Below the pieces are notes generated by a model. The model was not told the DNA's origin and ran no database searches. It saw only the letters and a list, made by a program, of their open reading frames with translations. The translations under genes and the position numbers were made by a program. From positions 1 through 64,000 of the forward strand of contig NZ_JAIWNC010000028.1 of assembly GCF_020216025.1 (NCBI RefSeq): a DNA stretch of 64,000 nucleotides, given 5' to 3'. Each line of letters starts with the position of its first letter. Position 1 is the stretch's first letter. The stretch comes from Jidongwangia harbinensis. GTDB lineage: Bacteria > Actinomycetota > Actinomycetes > Mycobacteriales > Micromonosporaceae. Shown piece by piece: positions 1 through 8,503 of the stretch.

Positions 1-69
1 ACGCTGTGGGCCTCGGCGGCCAACCTCGTGCGCCGGCTGACCGGCACCAGCACCCCGTCCTGGCGGTGA
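1..69 (+). pseudogene. C-terminal end of an IS transposase (cut by window edge)
   Basis: Frame 1 is open from the first base to a TGA at 67-69. The last residues read NLVRRLTGTSTPSWR. The same ending, in diverged form (NLAKRLTAESTPTWRYG), recurs on the minus strand at 543-644, so both look like tails of one DDE transposase family. The family is judged from this ending alone. The body of the gene lies outside the window, so intactness cannot be judged. Confidence 0.5.
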
Positions 70-75
70 ACGGGC

Positions 76-483
76 GTGAACACCACAACCATCCTCGACC
101 TGATCGCCGCCCGGGAAGCGGCCGCGTCGGCTGCCCTCGACGACTTACGTGAGCAGCAGGCCAAGCTCGCCGCCGAGGTAGCCGGCATCGAGTGTGAACT
201 GGCCGATCTGGCGACGACCCGCCAGACCCTGACCAAGATCCTCGAAAACGAAGTGACCGCCTCCGAGCCGGCCATCATCAGCGAGCCCTACCAGCAGATC
301 CTCGCCGTGTTCACACCCGACCGCAGCGCCCTGCGCGCGAAAGACGTCTGCCTCGCCCTGGGCATCGGCACCGAACCCAAGGACACCGAAGGCATCCGCG
401 CCAAGCTGAAACGCCTGGTCAACCGGCACATCCTGACCGAGACCCAACCCGGCCTATTCACCCTCACCCCGGAACGGGCATAA
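76..483 (+). CDS. Coiled-coil/winged-helix accessory protein next to an IS transposase
   Basis: 135 residues from a GTG start six bases after the preceding transposase stop. Residues about 10-60 are Ala/Glu/Leu-rich and should form a coiled coil. Residues about 68-130 look like a small winged-helix domain, with the RAKDVCLALG helix followed by GIRAKLKRLVNRHIL and a final TQPGLFTL strand. The spacing to the transposase suggests one transcript, so an accessory or regulatory role for that element is inferred. No named family was recognised. It could equally be a cargo gene. Confidence 0.6.
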   Translation: MNTTTILDLIAAREAAASAALDDLREQQAKLAAEVAGIECELADLATTRQTLTKILENEVTASEPAIISEPYQQILAVFTPDRSALRAKDVCLALGIGTEPKDTEGIRAKLKRLVNRHILTETQPGLFTLTPERA

Positions 484-542
484 CCTCCCGGACCGCCCTC
501 TGAGAGGACGTCTGATTGACGTTGTTTGTGTGTTAAGTGGTT

Positions 543-644
543 CTAACCGTATCGCCACGTTGGGGTGCTTTCGGCGGTGAGTCGTTTGGCGAGGTTGTCG
601 ATCATCGCGATGGTGATCATGCTGGCGGAGTTGTTGGGTCGGGT
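543..644 (-). pseudogene. Transposase C-terminal fragment
   Basis: Reading the minus strand into the TAG at 543-545 gives a tail (ITIAMIDNLAKRLTAESTP, then TWRYG) that matches the transposase end at position 1-69. No reading frame continues upstream past about 647, where the inverted-repeat tract starts. It is the stump of an element cut by another insertion. Confidence 0.5.
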
Positions 645-650
645 CTCGTA

Positions 651-732
651 TTATCCCGACGCTCTGGTTATCCCGAGCTGACCCGGTCTGGGCCGGGCAG
701 CTCGGGATCTGGGTCCAGGTTGTTCGGGATAA
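651..732. repeat. Inverted-repeat tract, probable element end
   Basis: TTATCCCGA occurs directly at 651-659 and 668-676, and its complement TCGGGATAA at 724-732. Between them ATCCCGAGCTG (670-680) pairs with CAGCTCGGGAT (698-708), giving a strong hairpin. The tract sits between a transposase stump and a recombinase stump, so it probably marks the terminus of the recombinase-type element. Confidence 0.55.
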
Positions 733-742
733 TCGGGTCTGT

Positions 743-835
743 TCAGAGGCTGTCGAGGAAGGCCAGAACGGCGTCGGTCGGCTTGTAGCGTCCGGGTTTG
801 GTGGCTGGTGGAGTGGTCCTGGCGAGGGCTCGTTC
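743..835 (-). pseudogene. Recombinase-like C-terminal fragment
   Basis: The minus strand reads ERALARTTPPATKPGRYKPT and then DAVLAFLDSL before a TGA at 743-745. This resembles tails of tyrosine-recombinase-like proteins found in actinomycete mobile elements, as judged by recall. Homology stops at about 836, where an IS6-type fragment begins, so the gene has been cut by that element. Confidence 0.4.
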
Positions 836-841
836 CTTCCG

Positions 842-1039
842 ATTGAGGCCGATCACGGCCGGCTCAAGCGCCGGCTACGACCGATGCGCGGCCTCCAGAC
901 CGATCGGAGGGCCCAGGTGGTCATCGCCGGGCACGCCTTCGTGCAGAATCTGCGACGCGGCCACTACGACATAGCACTCGACAATCCGCCGGCCACACGA
1001 CTCGCCGCCGTCTTCGCCGGACTCGCTCGAGTTATCTGA
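842..1039 (+). pseudogene. IS6-family transposase C-terminal fragment
   Basis: The frame reads IEADHGRLKRRLRPMRGLQT and ends in HAFVQNLRRGHYDIA and more, with TGA at 1037-1039. The E-x-D-H-x-R-LK-R-R pattern is the third catalytic-residue region of IS6/IS26-type DDE transposases. The N-terminal two thirds are missing. No start codon or RBS precedes it, and the open frame upstream (from 782) is unrelated sequence. Confidence 0.75.
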
Positions 1040-1112
1040 CCAGCGGCGGCCGAAGATTCGTCGCGCTTGCCGAACAGATAATGCAACCTAGCCGCTTGTA
1101 CTGCCCCGACCA

Positions 1113-1910
1113 TCAACGGACGGCTTGATCGACACTGCGGAGTGCGGACCGCTTACCCGGGTGCTCGACGTAGAACTTGAGGGCCCGGTACGCGGGCAGC
1201 GCGTGGGCGCCGAGCCAGTAGGAGCGGGCGATCATGAAGGGTAGGGCCTGGCCTTCGAAGGTGACGAATCGGCCGGTGTGCCGTCGTTCTCGCGTGCCGG
1301 GAGTGGGCATGGCCCGGACCGTGATCCACGGGTTCCGGCCCTCCCGGGGCTGGACATCCACGACCGCGTCCCACGGAACGAAGTGCTCCAGGACGAGGGA
1401 GCGGTGGTAAATGCCGGTAGGGGTCAGCACGATCGTGCCCGGAGCCAGGCGCAGGAGTACGACGAGGAACCAGCCGGTGAAGACCGCGAACCCTCCCGCG
1501 ATCGCGGCGACGATCCAGCCGGTCACCGAACCGGCGGCGGCCACCACCGCGGCGAATCCGCCGGCCAGCAGCACCACCAGTGCCAGCGTTACGGACAGCC
1601 AGTAGTACGGTCCGCGAGCGTACGGAAAAGCTAGCCCCTTCTCGCCCTTGTCGGTCTCTCCCAAAACCCGGACGTCGTCGGCCGGGCGGGGACTACGCAG
1701 ACCGCTGATGGCGATGCCGGCGATGTGGGCGCCTAGGACAGCGCTCAGGCCGAAGACGACCGCCGGGACGGCGTCCCCGGTCACTGCCGTGGCGACTGCG
1801 GCCAGCGCCAAGCCGGCCGTGACCACCGTGAGGAAGGCTGCCGACAGCACCCGGACGGCGGTGCGACGCGGGGCCGGCCAGCCGGCGGGTGGGTCCTGGT
1901 TCTGATCCAT
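1113..1910 (-). CDS. Four-helix membrane protein of the ESX-like cassette
   Basis: 265 residues from ATG at 1908-1910. A short polar Pro-rich N terminus is followed by hydrophobic segments at about 18-38, 45-62, 100-125 and 130-150. A soluble C-terminal domain (about 155-265) resembles a PH-like fold (GTIVLTPTGIYHRSLVLEHF, then VPWDAVVDVQP). The upstream gene ends 23 bases before it on the same strand, so it is probably the last gene of that operon. It may anchor or sense the secreted cassette products. This role is inferred from position only. Confidence 0.75.
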   Translation of the reverse strand: MDQNQDPPAGWPAPRRTAVRVLSAAFLTVVTAGLALAAVATAVTGDAVPAVVFGLSAVLGAHIAGIAISGLRSPRPADDVRVLGETDKGEKGLAFPYARGPYYWLSVTLALVVLLAGGFAAVVAAAGSVTGWIVAAIAGGFAVFTGWFLVVLLRLAPGTIVLTPTGIYHRSLVLEHFVPWDAVVDVQPREGRNPWITVRAMPTPGTRERRHTGRFVTFEGQALPFMIARSYWLGAHALPAYRALKFYVEHPGKRSALRSVDQAVR

Positions 1911-1933
1911 CTCGGGTACGCCCTGTCGTGAAG

Positions 1934-3097
1934 TCAGAAGATACTGTTCCAGACCTTCTTCGCCGTGTCGCCGACCGCTTCGCCGGCGTCGGACACGCCT
2001 TCGCCGATCGCCTTGAAGCCGTCGTCGATCGCCTGCTGGGTGCCGTCCGGCAAGCGGTCGTAGGCGGCGTCGAGAGCCCCACTGGTCGCCATCCCGATGA
2101 CGATGCCGGCTCCCGCGCCCACGACCGTGCCGACCGGCCCGCCGATCATGGTGCCCACTGCCGCCCCGGCGGCCATGGAGGCCATGGCGCCGCCGACACC
2201 GCTGACGACGGCCTTCCCGACGGGCTTGCCGGTATGGATGTCGTAGCCGATGTCCACCGCGGTGACGGCGAGGCCGATGACGGGAATGCGAGCCTCGATC
2301 TTGCTGCCGGCCCGCAGGGCTCTGCGTTCGAACTCGTCGGCCTCTAGGTACTTCTGCCAGGACGCGAGGTTGAGCGCCTTCGCCTCCGGCGATCCACCGC
2401 GCGATTTGAGATAGTTGTTGACGGCGTCCTCGGAGGCCGCCTTGAGCAGGTCGCTCTGCTTCTTCAGCTGGCTCACGTGCCGCGCGGCGAGACCGCCGAT
2501 GACACCTTCGTTCACAAAGCCGGCGGCGATGATCACCGGCTTCTTCCGGAGGTCGTCCAGAGCGTTCTGAAGGGTGTCCTTGGCGAAGTCGCCGATACTG
2601 CGAGCCCACTTCGCCTGCGCCTCCGCCTGCGCGTATGCCGTCACCTTCGCCTGATGCTCGTGGTACGCGGTGACCTGGCCGTGGTACACCTGAGCCTGCT
2701 CCGGCGTCGCCGCCGCGGACAGCGCCGCCGGTAGCGTCGGGCCTGCCCCCGGGTCCAGGATGGTGGAGCCGGCCAGCGCAAGCCCGCCCTCCAGCGCGAT
2801 GGCGCGAGCCCGCTGCATGCCGACCTGGGCCGTGGTGAGGTCGTCGGCGTAGGAGTTGAGCGACCGCCCCGCTCGTTCCGCGTCGGCGCGCAGGCGGTCG
2901 GCCTCGCGGGCACCGGCATCCAGTTTGCTGGAGAACGCCGGTCCGGCGTCGCCACGCCAGCCGCTCTCCGCCTCGTCCCGAACCTTGAACAGGTCGGTGA
3001 CGGACTCACCGACCGCCGAGGCCAGCGACGCCGTCAGCCACGAGGCCGAAGCCCGGATGCTGGCCGGATCGCCCTCCAGTTGCGTGTCGATGGGCAT
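1934..3097 (-). CDS. LXG/ESX-like secreted helical protein with glycine-zipper C terminus
   Basis: 387 residues. The N-terminal about 115 residues are helical with a W-x-G turn (SGWRGDAGPAF) typical of WXG100-like export domains. A long Ala/Gln-rich helical middle follows. Residues about 290-345 form a glycine-zipper hydrophobic stretch (VGGAMASMAAGAAVGTMIGG and onward). This is the plan of type VII secretion substrates and polymorphic-toxin carriers, but no catalytic toxin domain is evident at the C terminus. The glycine zipper could itself be membrane-active. Its ATG overlaps the stop of the upstream small gene (TGATG), indicating translational coupling. Confidence 0.75.
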   Translation of the reverse strand: MPIDTQLEGDPASIRASASWLTASLASAVGESVTDLFKVRDEAESGWRGDAGPAFSSKLDAGAREADRLRADAERAGRSLNSYADDLTTAQVGMQRARAIALEGGLALAGSTILDPGAGPTLPAALSAAATPEQAQVYHGQVTAYHEHQAKVTAYAQAEAQAKWARSIGDFAKDTLQNALDDLRKKPVIIAAGFVNEGVIGGLAARHVSQLKKQSDLLKAASEDAVNNYLKSRGGSPEAKALNLASWQKYLEADEFERRALRAGSKIEARIPVIGLAVTAVDIGYDIHTGKPVGKAVVSGVGGAMASMAAGAAVGTMIGGPVGTVVGAGAGIVIGMATSGALDAAYDRLPDGTQQAIDDGFKAIGEGVSDAGEAVGDTAKKVWNSIF

Positions 3098-3375
3098 CAG
3101 TACCCCCGGAACGTTTCCGCCGCCGCCTGGTCCCGGCCGGCGTAGTCCCGGCGGGCTTGGGCGACCGCCTCGCTGGCACCCTTCATCCCCAATACCAGAT
3201 TGCCGGCGCTCTCGGTCAGGTGAGCGATCGCCGCACCGATGATTCCGGAGACCTCACCGGCGTCCGGCACACCCGGTGCCCTGCCGCCGACGGCATCGAG
3301 GGCGTCGGCCGACTCGCCCAGCCGGCCGGCTATCGTGTCCAGCGCACTCAGGTCCGCATCGGTCTGGTCAGCCAT
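3097..3375 (-). CDS. WXG100-like small partner protein
   Basis: 92 residues from ATG at 3373-3375 (MADQTDADLSALDTIAGRLG). It is small, acidic, all-helical and Ala/Gly-rich, and has no cysteine. The size and the helix-turn-helix layout fit ESX-secretion partner proteins, although the canonical W-x-G is absent. It overlaps the gene before it by 8 bases and the gene after it by one base, so the three are co-translated. It is likely the partner of the LXG-like protein. Confidence 0.75.
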   Translation of the reverse strand: MADQTDADLSALDTIAGRLGESADALDAVGGRAPGVPDAGEVSGIIGAAIAHLTESAGNLVLGMKGASEAVAQARRDYAGRDQAAAETFRGY

Positions 3376-3715
3376 CGGCTTCGTCCCCGGTACGACGCAA
3401 CTCCTCGGGAATGTCCAGATCGAGCAGCACCAGCTCGAAGCCGGTGATCGAACGCACCTGCTCCAGGTCCTTGGTGAGCATGACGGTCCACCGCTGGAAC
3501 GGCCCACAGTGCGCGATCAACCGGTCCATCGCCGAATAGACCAGCAGCGCGAGTCGCCCGTCCCGTGTCACCCGGAGATCGATGGCGAGCTCGGCATCGG
3601 TCTCCGTCGGCGCACACGGGACATAGATGACCGGCGGGAAGGTGTGAGCCGGATCGTGCACACCACCGAGCAGCCGCTCGGTGTCCAGCGTGCCGCTCTC
3701 CGCAAAGCCACTCAT
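3368..3715 (-). CDS. SseB/SAV_915-like small protein
   Basis: 115 residues from ATG at 3713-3715. A compact alpha/beta sequence contains VIYVPCAPTETDAELAIDLR and RLALLVYSAMDRLIAHCG, resembling the SseB N-terminal / SAV_915-type domain common beside actinomycete type VII genes. It opens the cassette, with the WXG100-like gene starting inside its last codons. An in-frame TTG at 3772 would add 19 residues, but no clear RBS supports either start. Function is unknown. A chaperone-like role is a guess. Confidence 0.65.
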   Translation of the reverse strand: MSGFAESGTLDTERLLGGVHDPAHTFPPVIYVPCAPTETDAELAIDLRVTRDGRLALLVYSAMDRLIAHCGPFQRWTVMLTKDLEQVRSITGFELVLLDLDIPEELRRTGDEADG

Positions 3716-4673
3716 AGACCGAAGTCTACGAAGTACACACCGCCTGACCTGCGTAAACTGGCCCTTCGACAACTTGCTCCTCGACCATACGCGCTACCCC
3801 CGACCCGGCGACGAACATGACGCCCCACTGCTTCGAACCTCGGCACTACGGCGTACGCCAGGCTGATGAATCAGACGGCCGAGATAAGAGGAGGGATACA
3901 CGATCGCTGCCGTACCAGCCGACGCTTCAAGTTAGGCCTTGCATGGATTCGCCAGATCCTTGAAGTGATCTCGGACGTAGCCAGCTTCTTCTCCTTGTTC
4001 CCAGGTGCGAGTTTCATCGCTGTGCCGGGACGTGTAGAAGTCTTGAGACGTCCTTGTACCTAGGGTCCGGTGCTGCCTTCCTTGCCGGCAGTCTTTCCAT
4101 AGCCGGTTGCCAGAGCGCGGAAGCCTTGGGCCACCGGTGACGTGAGACCCGGCCGTCCGTCGACTGTCGCCTCCGGGCGGCCGGGCTGTCACCCCGCGCA
4201 TGGGAGGACGGCCAGTGGATCAGTCGTTGTGTACATCGCCGCAATTCCGAACGCCGTATATAGGCACGAGGCGCCGGAACATCCGCTTCAGTCCATTAAG
4301 AATTGCACCCTCAATCACGCGCAGTCAATGACGAGATCATGTAAGCCGATGTTTCATAGCCTCTGGTTACTGACCTAGCCGTTAACGCCGACCACATCTC
4401 CGTACAGGGACTCACCAATATCAGCCGTAGGATATCGCGGGCTGCGATGCAGCGCACGGGGCTCAGTAACGTCTATGATGATCGTCATCAGACTCGCTGA
4501 CTCCACACCTCAAACCTCATGGCAAGCACTCATCCGAGTGATAGTTCCATCCGAAGTGCATGGCGTCGCTCAGAGTGGTGGCAGGCCCCGGCGGGTCTCT
4601 CAGTGCCAGGATGGGAATGATCTTTTCTTGGCGGTACGATCGTACCCCGCGATACTGAGCAGACAGGGAGGGT
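3716..4673. other. Intergenic region, no convincing gene
   Basis: This roughly 960-base gap separates the divergent ESX-like cassette and NACHT gene. It is more AT-rich than its surroundings. Short open frames occur on both strands (for example minus 3932-4201, plus 3866-4063) but none has a good RBS or a recognisable domain. The right end (4656-4673) holds the leader and RBS of the NACHT gene. Confidence 0.5.
4665..4671 (+). promoter_or_regulatory. Strong ribosome binding site without a standard start codon
   Basis: AGGGAGG at 4665-4671 is the only good Shine-Dalgarno in front of the NACHT gene, yet it is 70 bases before the TTG at 4740. The nearest codons in the NACHT frame are GTC (4674) and ATC (4677). 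The GTG at 4672 is out of frame. Either a rare start codon is used or one base has been gained or lost. Confidence 0.45.
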
Positions 4674-4739
4674 GTCATCGCGATCTCCGCCCTGGGCCTG
4701 GCAGCCGGCAAGGCTGCAACGCACGCGGCCACAAAGGCA

Positions 4740-7385
4740 TTGACGCTTCTGGTGTCCCGGAAACTGATCACTCCACGGCAGCGGGCGAAGGTTGCCGAAG
4801 ACGCTATGCGCATCCTGTCAACCGATCCTTCTGTAGCAGCGGGCCTCCCTAGTGAGAATTTCGTTAACGAGCTATCAAGCGTTCAGATTCGATCATTTAT
4901 CGATTTTGTCGAATCAGCCCAATTCGGTCAGACTGTAAAGCAGGCAATGATCATGCCACGCAATGAGGAAACCACTTCCGCGCTGCGTGAACAGCTGCGT
5001 AGCGGTCTGCGGCATCGCCAAGCGTTCGACAGAGGCCAGCTGTTCACCGCGACGGATGTTCTGGAGCAAGTGGTGCACAGCGCCGTTGAGGCGATCACCC
5101 GTGCCTCTTCGCCCGGTTTCCAGCGAGACGGCTGGGCAGTGGTTACCGCCGCAAGCGTCGCCGCATCGGCGGTGCGCAACGGCGAACTGCTCGCAAGCCT
5201 CCGATCGACCTCGGAGATTCACAGCTTCGCCGAAATGCTGCGTAGTGCGGCCCAATTCGGGCATAGCAAGCTAGAGGTGGCGGCGAACGGCGCCCGCAGG
5301 AAGGTGGAGTACTCGCAGCTGTACGTCCCACCGGACTTGGCGTACTCACGGGTGCCCGCGCCAGGTTCACTTTTTGAGGGCTATGGCTCGTTGTCGGTCT
5401 CCGAACTGCTCGATCTGGAACGCAACTTGGTGATCCTTGGTGACCCAGGGGCAGGTAAGTCCACTCTAGCCGCGAAGCTGACGCACGATCTGGCGGCCGA
5501 CGTCTACGAACGGCATCGCGGCCAGGTGCCCCTACTGCTCAAGGTCCGAGACTTCTCGCAGGGCATCCGCACCGACCACGAACCGCTGATGCACTACTTA
5601 CATGCGTCGTGCCGGCGTCCCAGAAACTTGCTTCCTCCGCCCGGGGCGATCGAGTACCTGCTGCTGAACGGTCTCGGCACCGTCATCATCGACGGCGTCG
5701 ATGAGCTAGGTGACAGTTCGGCGCGGGAATCGTTTTTCGACCTCGTGCAAGGTTTTGTCCATCTCTATCCGTTGGCCCGGGTGATAGTCACCTCACGGCG
5801 GGTGGGGTACGGCGAAGCCTCGCTGGACCCCAGCCTGTTCTCAACCTTTGAGCTGAGACCGTTCGACAGCAGCCAGGTAGCCGAGTACGTCGTACGCTGG
5901 TTCCGGCTGGACACATTCGGTGATGACAACGAGGCCGAGATACTAGCCGACGGCTTCATGCAACAAAGCGAACTGGCTTCCGACCTGCGGTCAAATGCGC
6001 TGTTGCTGTCCCTGTTGTGTTCGCTGTACTCAGCGGTCCGCTATATCCCCACAAATCGACCGGAAATTTACAACAAGTGCGCGAACCTGCTCTTCGAGAA
6101 TTGGGATCGGCAGCGGGGGATCGAAGTTGCCCATCGCTACGAGTCGCATATCCGGCCGGCGGTACAGAAGATGGCGATCCACCTGTTTCGCGACGCGCAG
6201 GGCCGTCAGGCCCTGCCTCGCAGTGAATGGATGCAGTTCCTCACTAGCTACCTCCAATCGCGACGTTTCCCTAACGTACTCGATGCAGAGCTGGCAGCCT
6301 CGGACTTCCTCGACTTTTGCGCCGGGCGAGCGTGGGTCATAACCGATGTCGGATCCGACCAATTTGAACCGCACTACGGATTTGTTCACCCCACATTCCT
6401 GGAATACTTCACCGCAGCGCAACTAGTCAAAGAGCGCCCGCGTCCGGCTGAGGTATTTGGCAAGATCGAGCCGCATCTCGGCGACGTATCGTGGCGCATG
6501 GTGTCCCAGCTAGCCGTACAAATCCTGAACGACAGCTTCGACGACGGGGCCGATGAGTTGATCAAATTCATGCTGATCAATCACCGGGCGCGAGCTCGTA
6601 CCCGGGCTGGCCAGGACGTCTACTTAAACTTCATCGCCTCGCTAATGGAGGTCGTTGCTCCACACAACGACAGTCTGGAGGATGCAGTAGGACGGATCGT
6701 GACGGCCTCGTGTCAGGTCCCGGTGGCGGAGCGCTTCACCACCCCCACTGAACCGGCGCCGCGAAAGTACGATCCGGTCGCCGCGGTCGGGCCGGTCGAC
6801 GAGCCGTTCCTTGCACTGCTCGGTGTGACCATGGCGGAGAACGCCGAGCGGATCGCCTCTGCGATCGCGCGCAACCTATGGGCCTGCGCCGCCGACCCGT
6901 TAGCCCACCCGTCTGTCGGGCCGTTGTGGGTGGCTCTCCAACAGACGATTTGCGACAGCTTTGAAGTCGCCCGGACAGCGGCCGAACTACTCTCAGGCCA
7001 GCGCGTTCCAGCCGTCGTGAGCGACTGGCGACGCCAACTTCAATGGCCGGCGGCAGGTGACCTTGCAACCGGCGGCATCGCGGTGCTGTACCGGCAGATG
7101 TACTGCCTGGGTGTCCTGTCACCGACCCCGCTCAACGAAATGATTCACGAATTCGAGCGTGCCGCCGACGCCCCTACCGCACAACGGAGGGTTGCCCGGC
7201 GGATCAGCTTACAACTTCGTGATTACCTAACGTATTTGAATGCGCACCCCGACGAGCGTGCAGCGCTCGACCTATTGCCGAGTGAGATGCCCGAAGACAC
7301 CTGGGTGCTGATCGTTCAGAATCCTGACTGGCTAGACTCAGAGGCCCGGCTGTCCCTCAAGTCCCTTCTCTGGAGACCACGTTAA
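4740..7385 (+). CDS. NACHT-domain NTPase (NLR-like)
   Basis: 881 residues from a TTG at 4740. A helical N-terminal region (1-215) precedes a NACHT ATPase with Walker A GDPGAGKST (234-242), Walker B VIIDGVDEL (315-323) and sensor TSRR. The winged-helix-type region ends in VHPTFLEYFTAAQL. The C-terminal about 340 residues are helical without obvious LRR or TPR repeats. Bacterial NACHT proteins are known antiphage effectors, so defence is the likely role, but nothing here shows the trigger. The frame is open upstream to 4659 and encodes a plausible continuation (ISALGLAAGKAATHAATKA), so the true N terminus may be longer. Codon use is less GC-biased than in the flanking genes. Confidence 0.85.
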   Translation: MTLLVSRKLITPRQRAKVAEDAMRILSTDPSVAAGLPSENFVNELSSVQIRSFIDFVESAQFGQTVKQAMIMPRNEETTSALREQLRSGLRHRQAFDRGQLFTATDVLEQVVHSAVEAITRASSPGFQRDGWAVVTAASVAASAVRNGELLASLRSTSEIHSFAEMLRSAAQFGHSKLEVAANGARRKVEYSQLYVPPDLAYSRVPAPGSLFEGYGSLSVSELLDLERNLVILGDPGAGKSTLAAKLTHDLAADVYERHRGQVPLLLKVRDFSQGIRTDHEPLMHYLHASCRRPRNLLPPPGAIEYLLLNGLGTVIIDGVDELGDSSARESFFDLVQGFVHLYPLARVIVTSRRVGYGEASLDPSLFSTFELRPFDSSQVAEYVVRWFRLDTFGDDNEAEILADGFMQQSELASDLRSNALLLSLLCSLYSAVRYIPTNRPEIYNKCANLLFENWDRQRGIEVAHRYESHIRPAVQKMAIHLFRDAQGRQALPRSEWMQFLTSYLQSRRFPNVLDAELAASDFLDFCAGRAWVITDVGSDQFEPHYGFVHPTFLEYFTAAQLVKERPRPAEVFGKIEPHLGDVSWRMVSQLAVQILNDSFDDGADELIKFMLINHRARARTRAGQDVYLNFIASLMEVVAPHNDSLEDAVGRIVTASCQVPVAERFTTPTEPAPRKYDPVAAVGPVDEPFLALLGVTMAENAERIASAIARNLWACAADPLAHPSVGPLWVALQQTICDSFEVARTAAELLSGQRVPAVVSDWRRQLQWPAAGDLATGGIAVLYRQMYCLGVLSPTPLNEMIHEFERAADAPTAQRRVARRISLQLRDYLTYLNAHPDERAALDLLPSEMPEDTWVLIVQNPDWLDSEARLSLKSLLWRPR

Positions 7386-7652
7386 CGACACAGCCACCAC
7401 CGACCGCTGTGCACAGCGTCAACTGCATCCTTGGGTGCCCTTGCCCAACGGCCACATGATGACCTGACGTCTTCGCGGGCTGGTGCCCCCGATGATATGG
7501 ACGTGCGTTCCGACCGCCGGCGCACGGACACACCTCGAAGGGCGCAACAGCGTGGTTGCTGTTCGCGCGGTGAGCGTGCACGAGCAGTGAGCCTTTTTCA
7601 TCGTGACGGCGCAGGTCACGGGCAGTGCGGGAGGCCGGTGTCCATGTAGGAC

Positions 7653-7725
7653 GAGGCTCCCGGTAAGACAGCAAATCGACCAAGATCAGATGCCCCAACC
7701 GGGAGCCTCGCTGTGCTGTCTTACC
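7653..7725. repeat. Long-range hairpins over the IS5-like transposase start
   Basis: GAGGCTCCCGGT (7653-7664) pairs with ACCGGGAGCCTC (7698-7709), and GGTAAGACAGC (7662-7672) pairs with GCTGTCTTACC (7715-7725). The two stems overlap at 7662-7664, so they are mutually exclusive at their base. They cover the GTG start at 7713. A role in limiting transposase expression is plausible but inferred. Confidence 0.6.
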
Positions 7726-8491
7726 CTGCCGCGATTCCGTTGTCCACCCGCAGCCTGAACCACCTCGCCGTCCTCATCCGGGCACACCGTGAGCTGCGGC
7801 GATCCCGATGGCGGCGCCTCGACCCCGGCCGGCAGGCCCTGCTCGCTCTGGCCCACCTGCGCAACGGTGACACCCTGACCCGGCTCGCCGCCGGGTTCAA
7901 GATCGGTGTCACGACGGCCTGGCGCTACGCCCGCGAGGCCATCGACCTGCTCGCCGCGACCGCCGACGACCTGGCCACAGCGATGGACAGGATCCGGCTG
8001 CTCGCCTACGCCATCCTGGACGGCACCTTGATCTCGATCGACCGGGTCGCCGACCAGAGGCCGTACTACTCCGGAAAGCACAAGCGCCATGGCATGAACG
8101 TGCAGGTCATCGCGGACGCGACCGGACGTCTCGTTTGGGCCTCGGCCGCTCTGCCCGGCTCGACGCATGACCTGACCGCCGCCCGCACCCACAGCATCAT
8201 CGACGCGCTGACCAGCGCCGACGTCATGACTTTCGCCGATAAGGGTTATCAGGGTGCCCACGGCAGCGTGCGCCGTTCAAGCGGCGCCGCTTCCGGCCGA
8301 AGCTGTCACGCCGGCAGAAGACGGTCAACCGGGCGCACGCGAAGATCCGCGCCCGCGGTGAACGCGCGATCGCCACGCTCAAGACCTGGAAAATCCTGGC
8401 CAAGCTGCGCTGCTGCCCACGCCGCGCGACCGCGATCGTGCAGGCCATTCTCGCCCTGCACCACGTCGAAGCCAACCGCTACGCAGGATGA
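7713..8491 (+). pseudogene. IS5-family DDE transposase, frameshifted
   Basis: GTG start, open to about 8272. It contains an HTH-like N terminus (TLTRLAAGFKIGVTTAWRYA), then a DDE core with LDGTLISIDRV (first Asp), PGSTHDLTAAR and FADKGYQG. After GSVR the frame must shift by -1 to continue as FKRRRFRPKLSRRQKTVNRA and so on to TGA at 8489-8491. Comparison with the usual VRTPFKR sequence suggests about four bases were lost at 8270-8276. The unshifted frame instead runs to 8510 with nonsense sequence. It is probably inactive. Confidence 0.8.
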
Positions 8492-8503
8492 AAAGGGCTC
8501 AGT

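Larger units (their letters stand above)
7589..8500 (+). mobile_element. IS5-like insertion sequence, 912 bp
   Basis: The ends are imperfect inverted repeats: left GAGCCTTTTTCATC (7589-7602), right GATGAAAAGGGCTC (8487-8500). Both are flanked by AGT (7586-7588 and 8501-8503), a 3-bp target duplication. The element carries one frameshifted transposase gene. It lies inside an older integrase-type transposase, whose homology resumes immediately at 8504. Confidence 0.75.

Noticed and set aside
537..788. 83-codon plus frame
   Set aside because: It runs across the inverted-repeat tract and opposite two recombinase/transposase tails. No RBS or domain.
1113..2609. Long minus-strand open frame of 498 codons
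   Set aside because: Its first half is an Arg-rich out-of-frame reading of the LXG-like gene. Only the part from ATG 1910 is the membrane protein gene.
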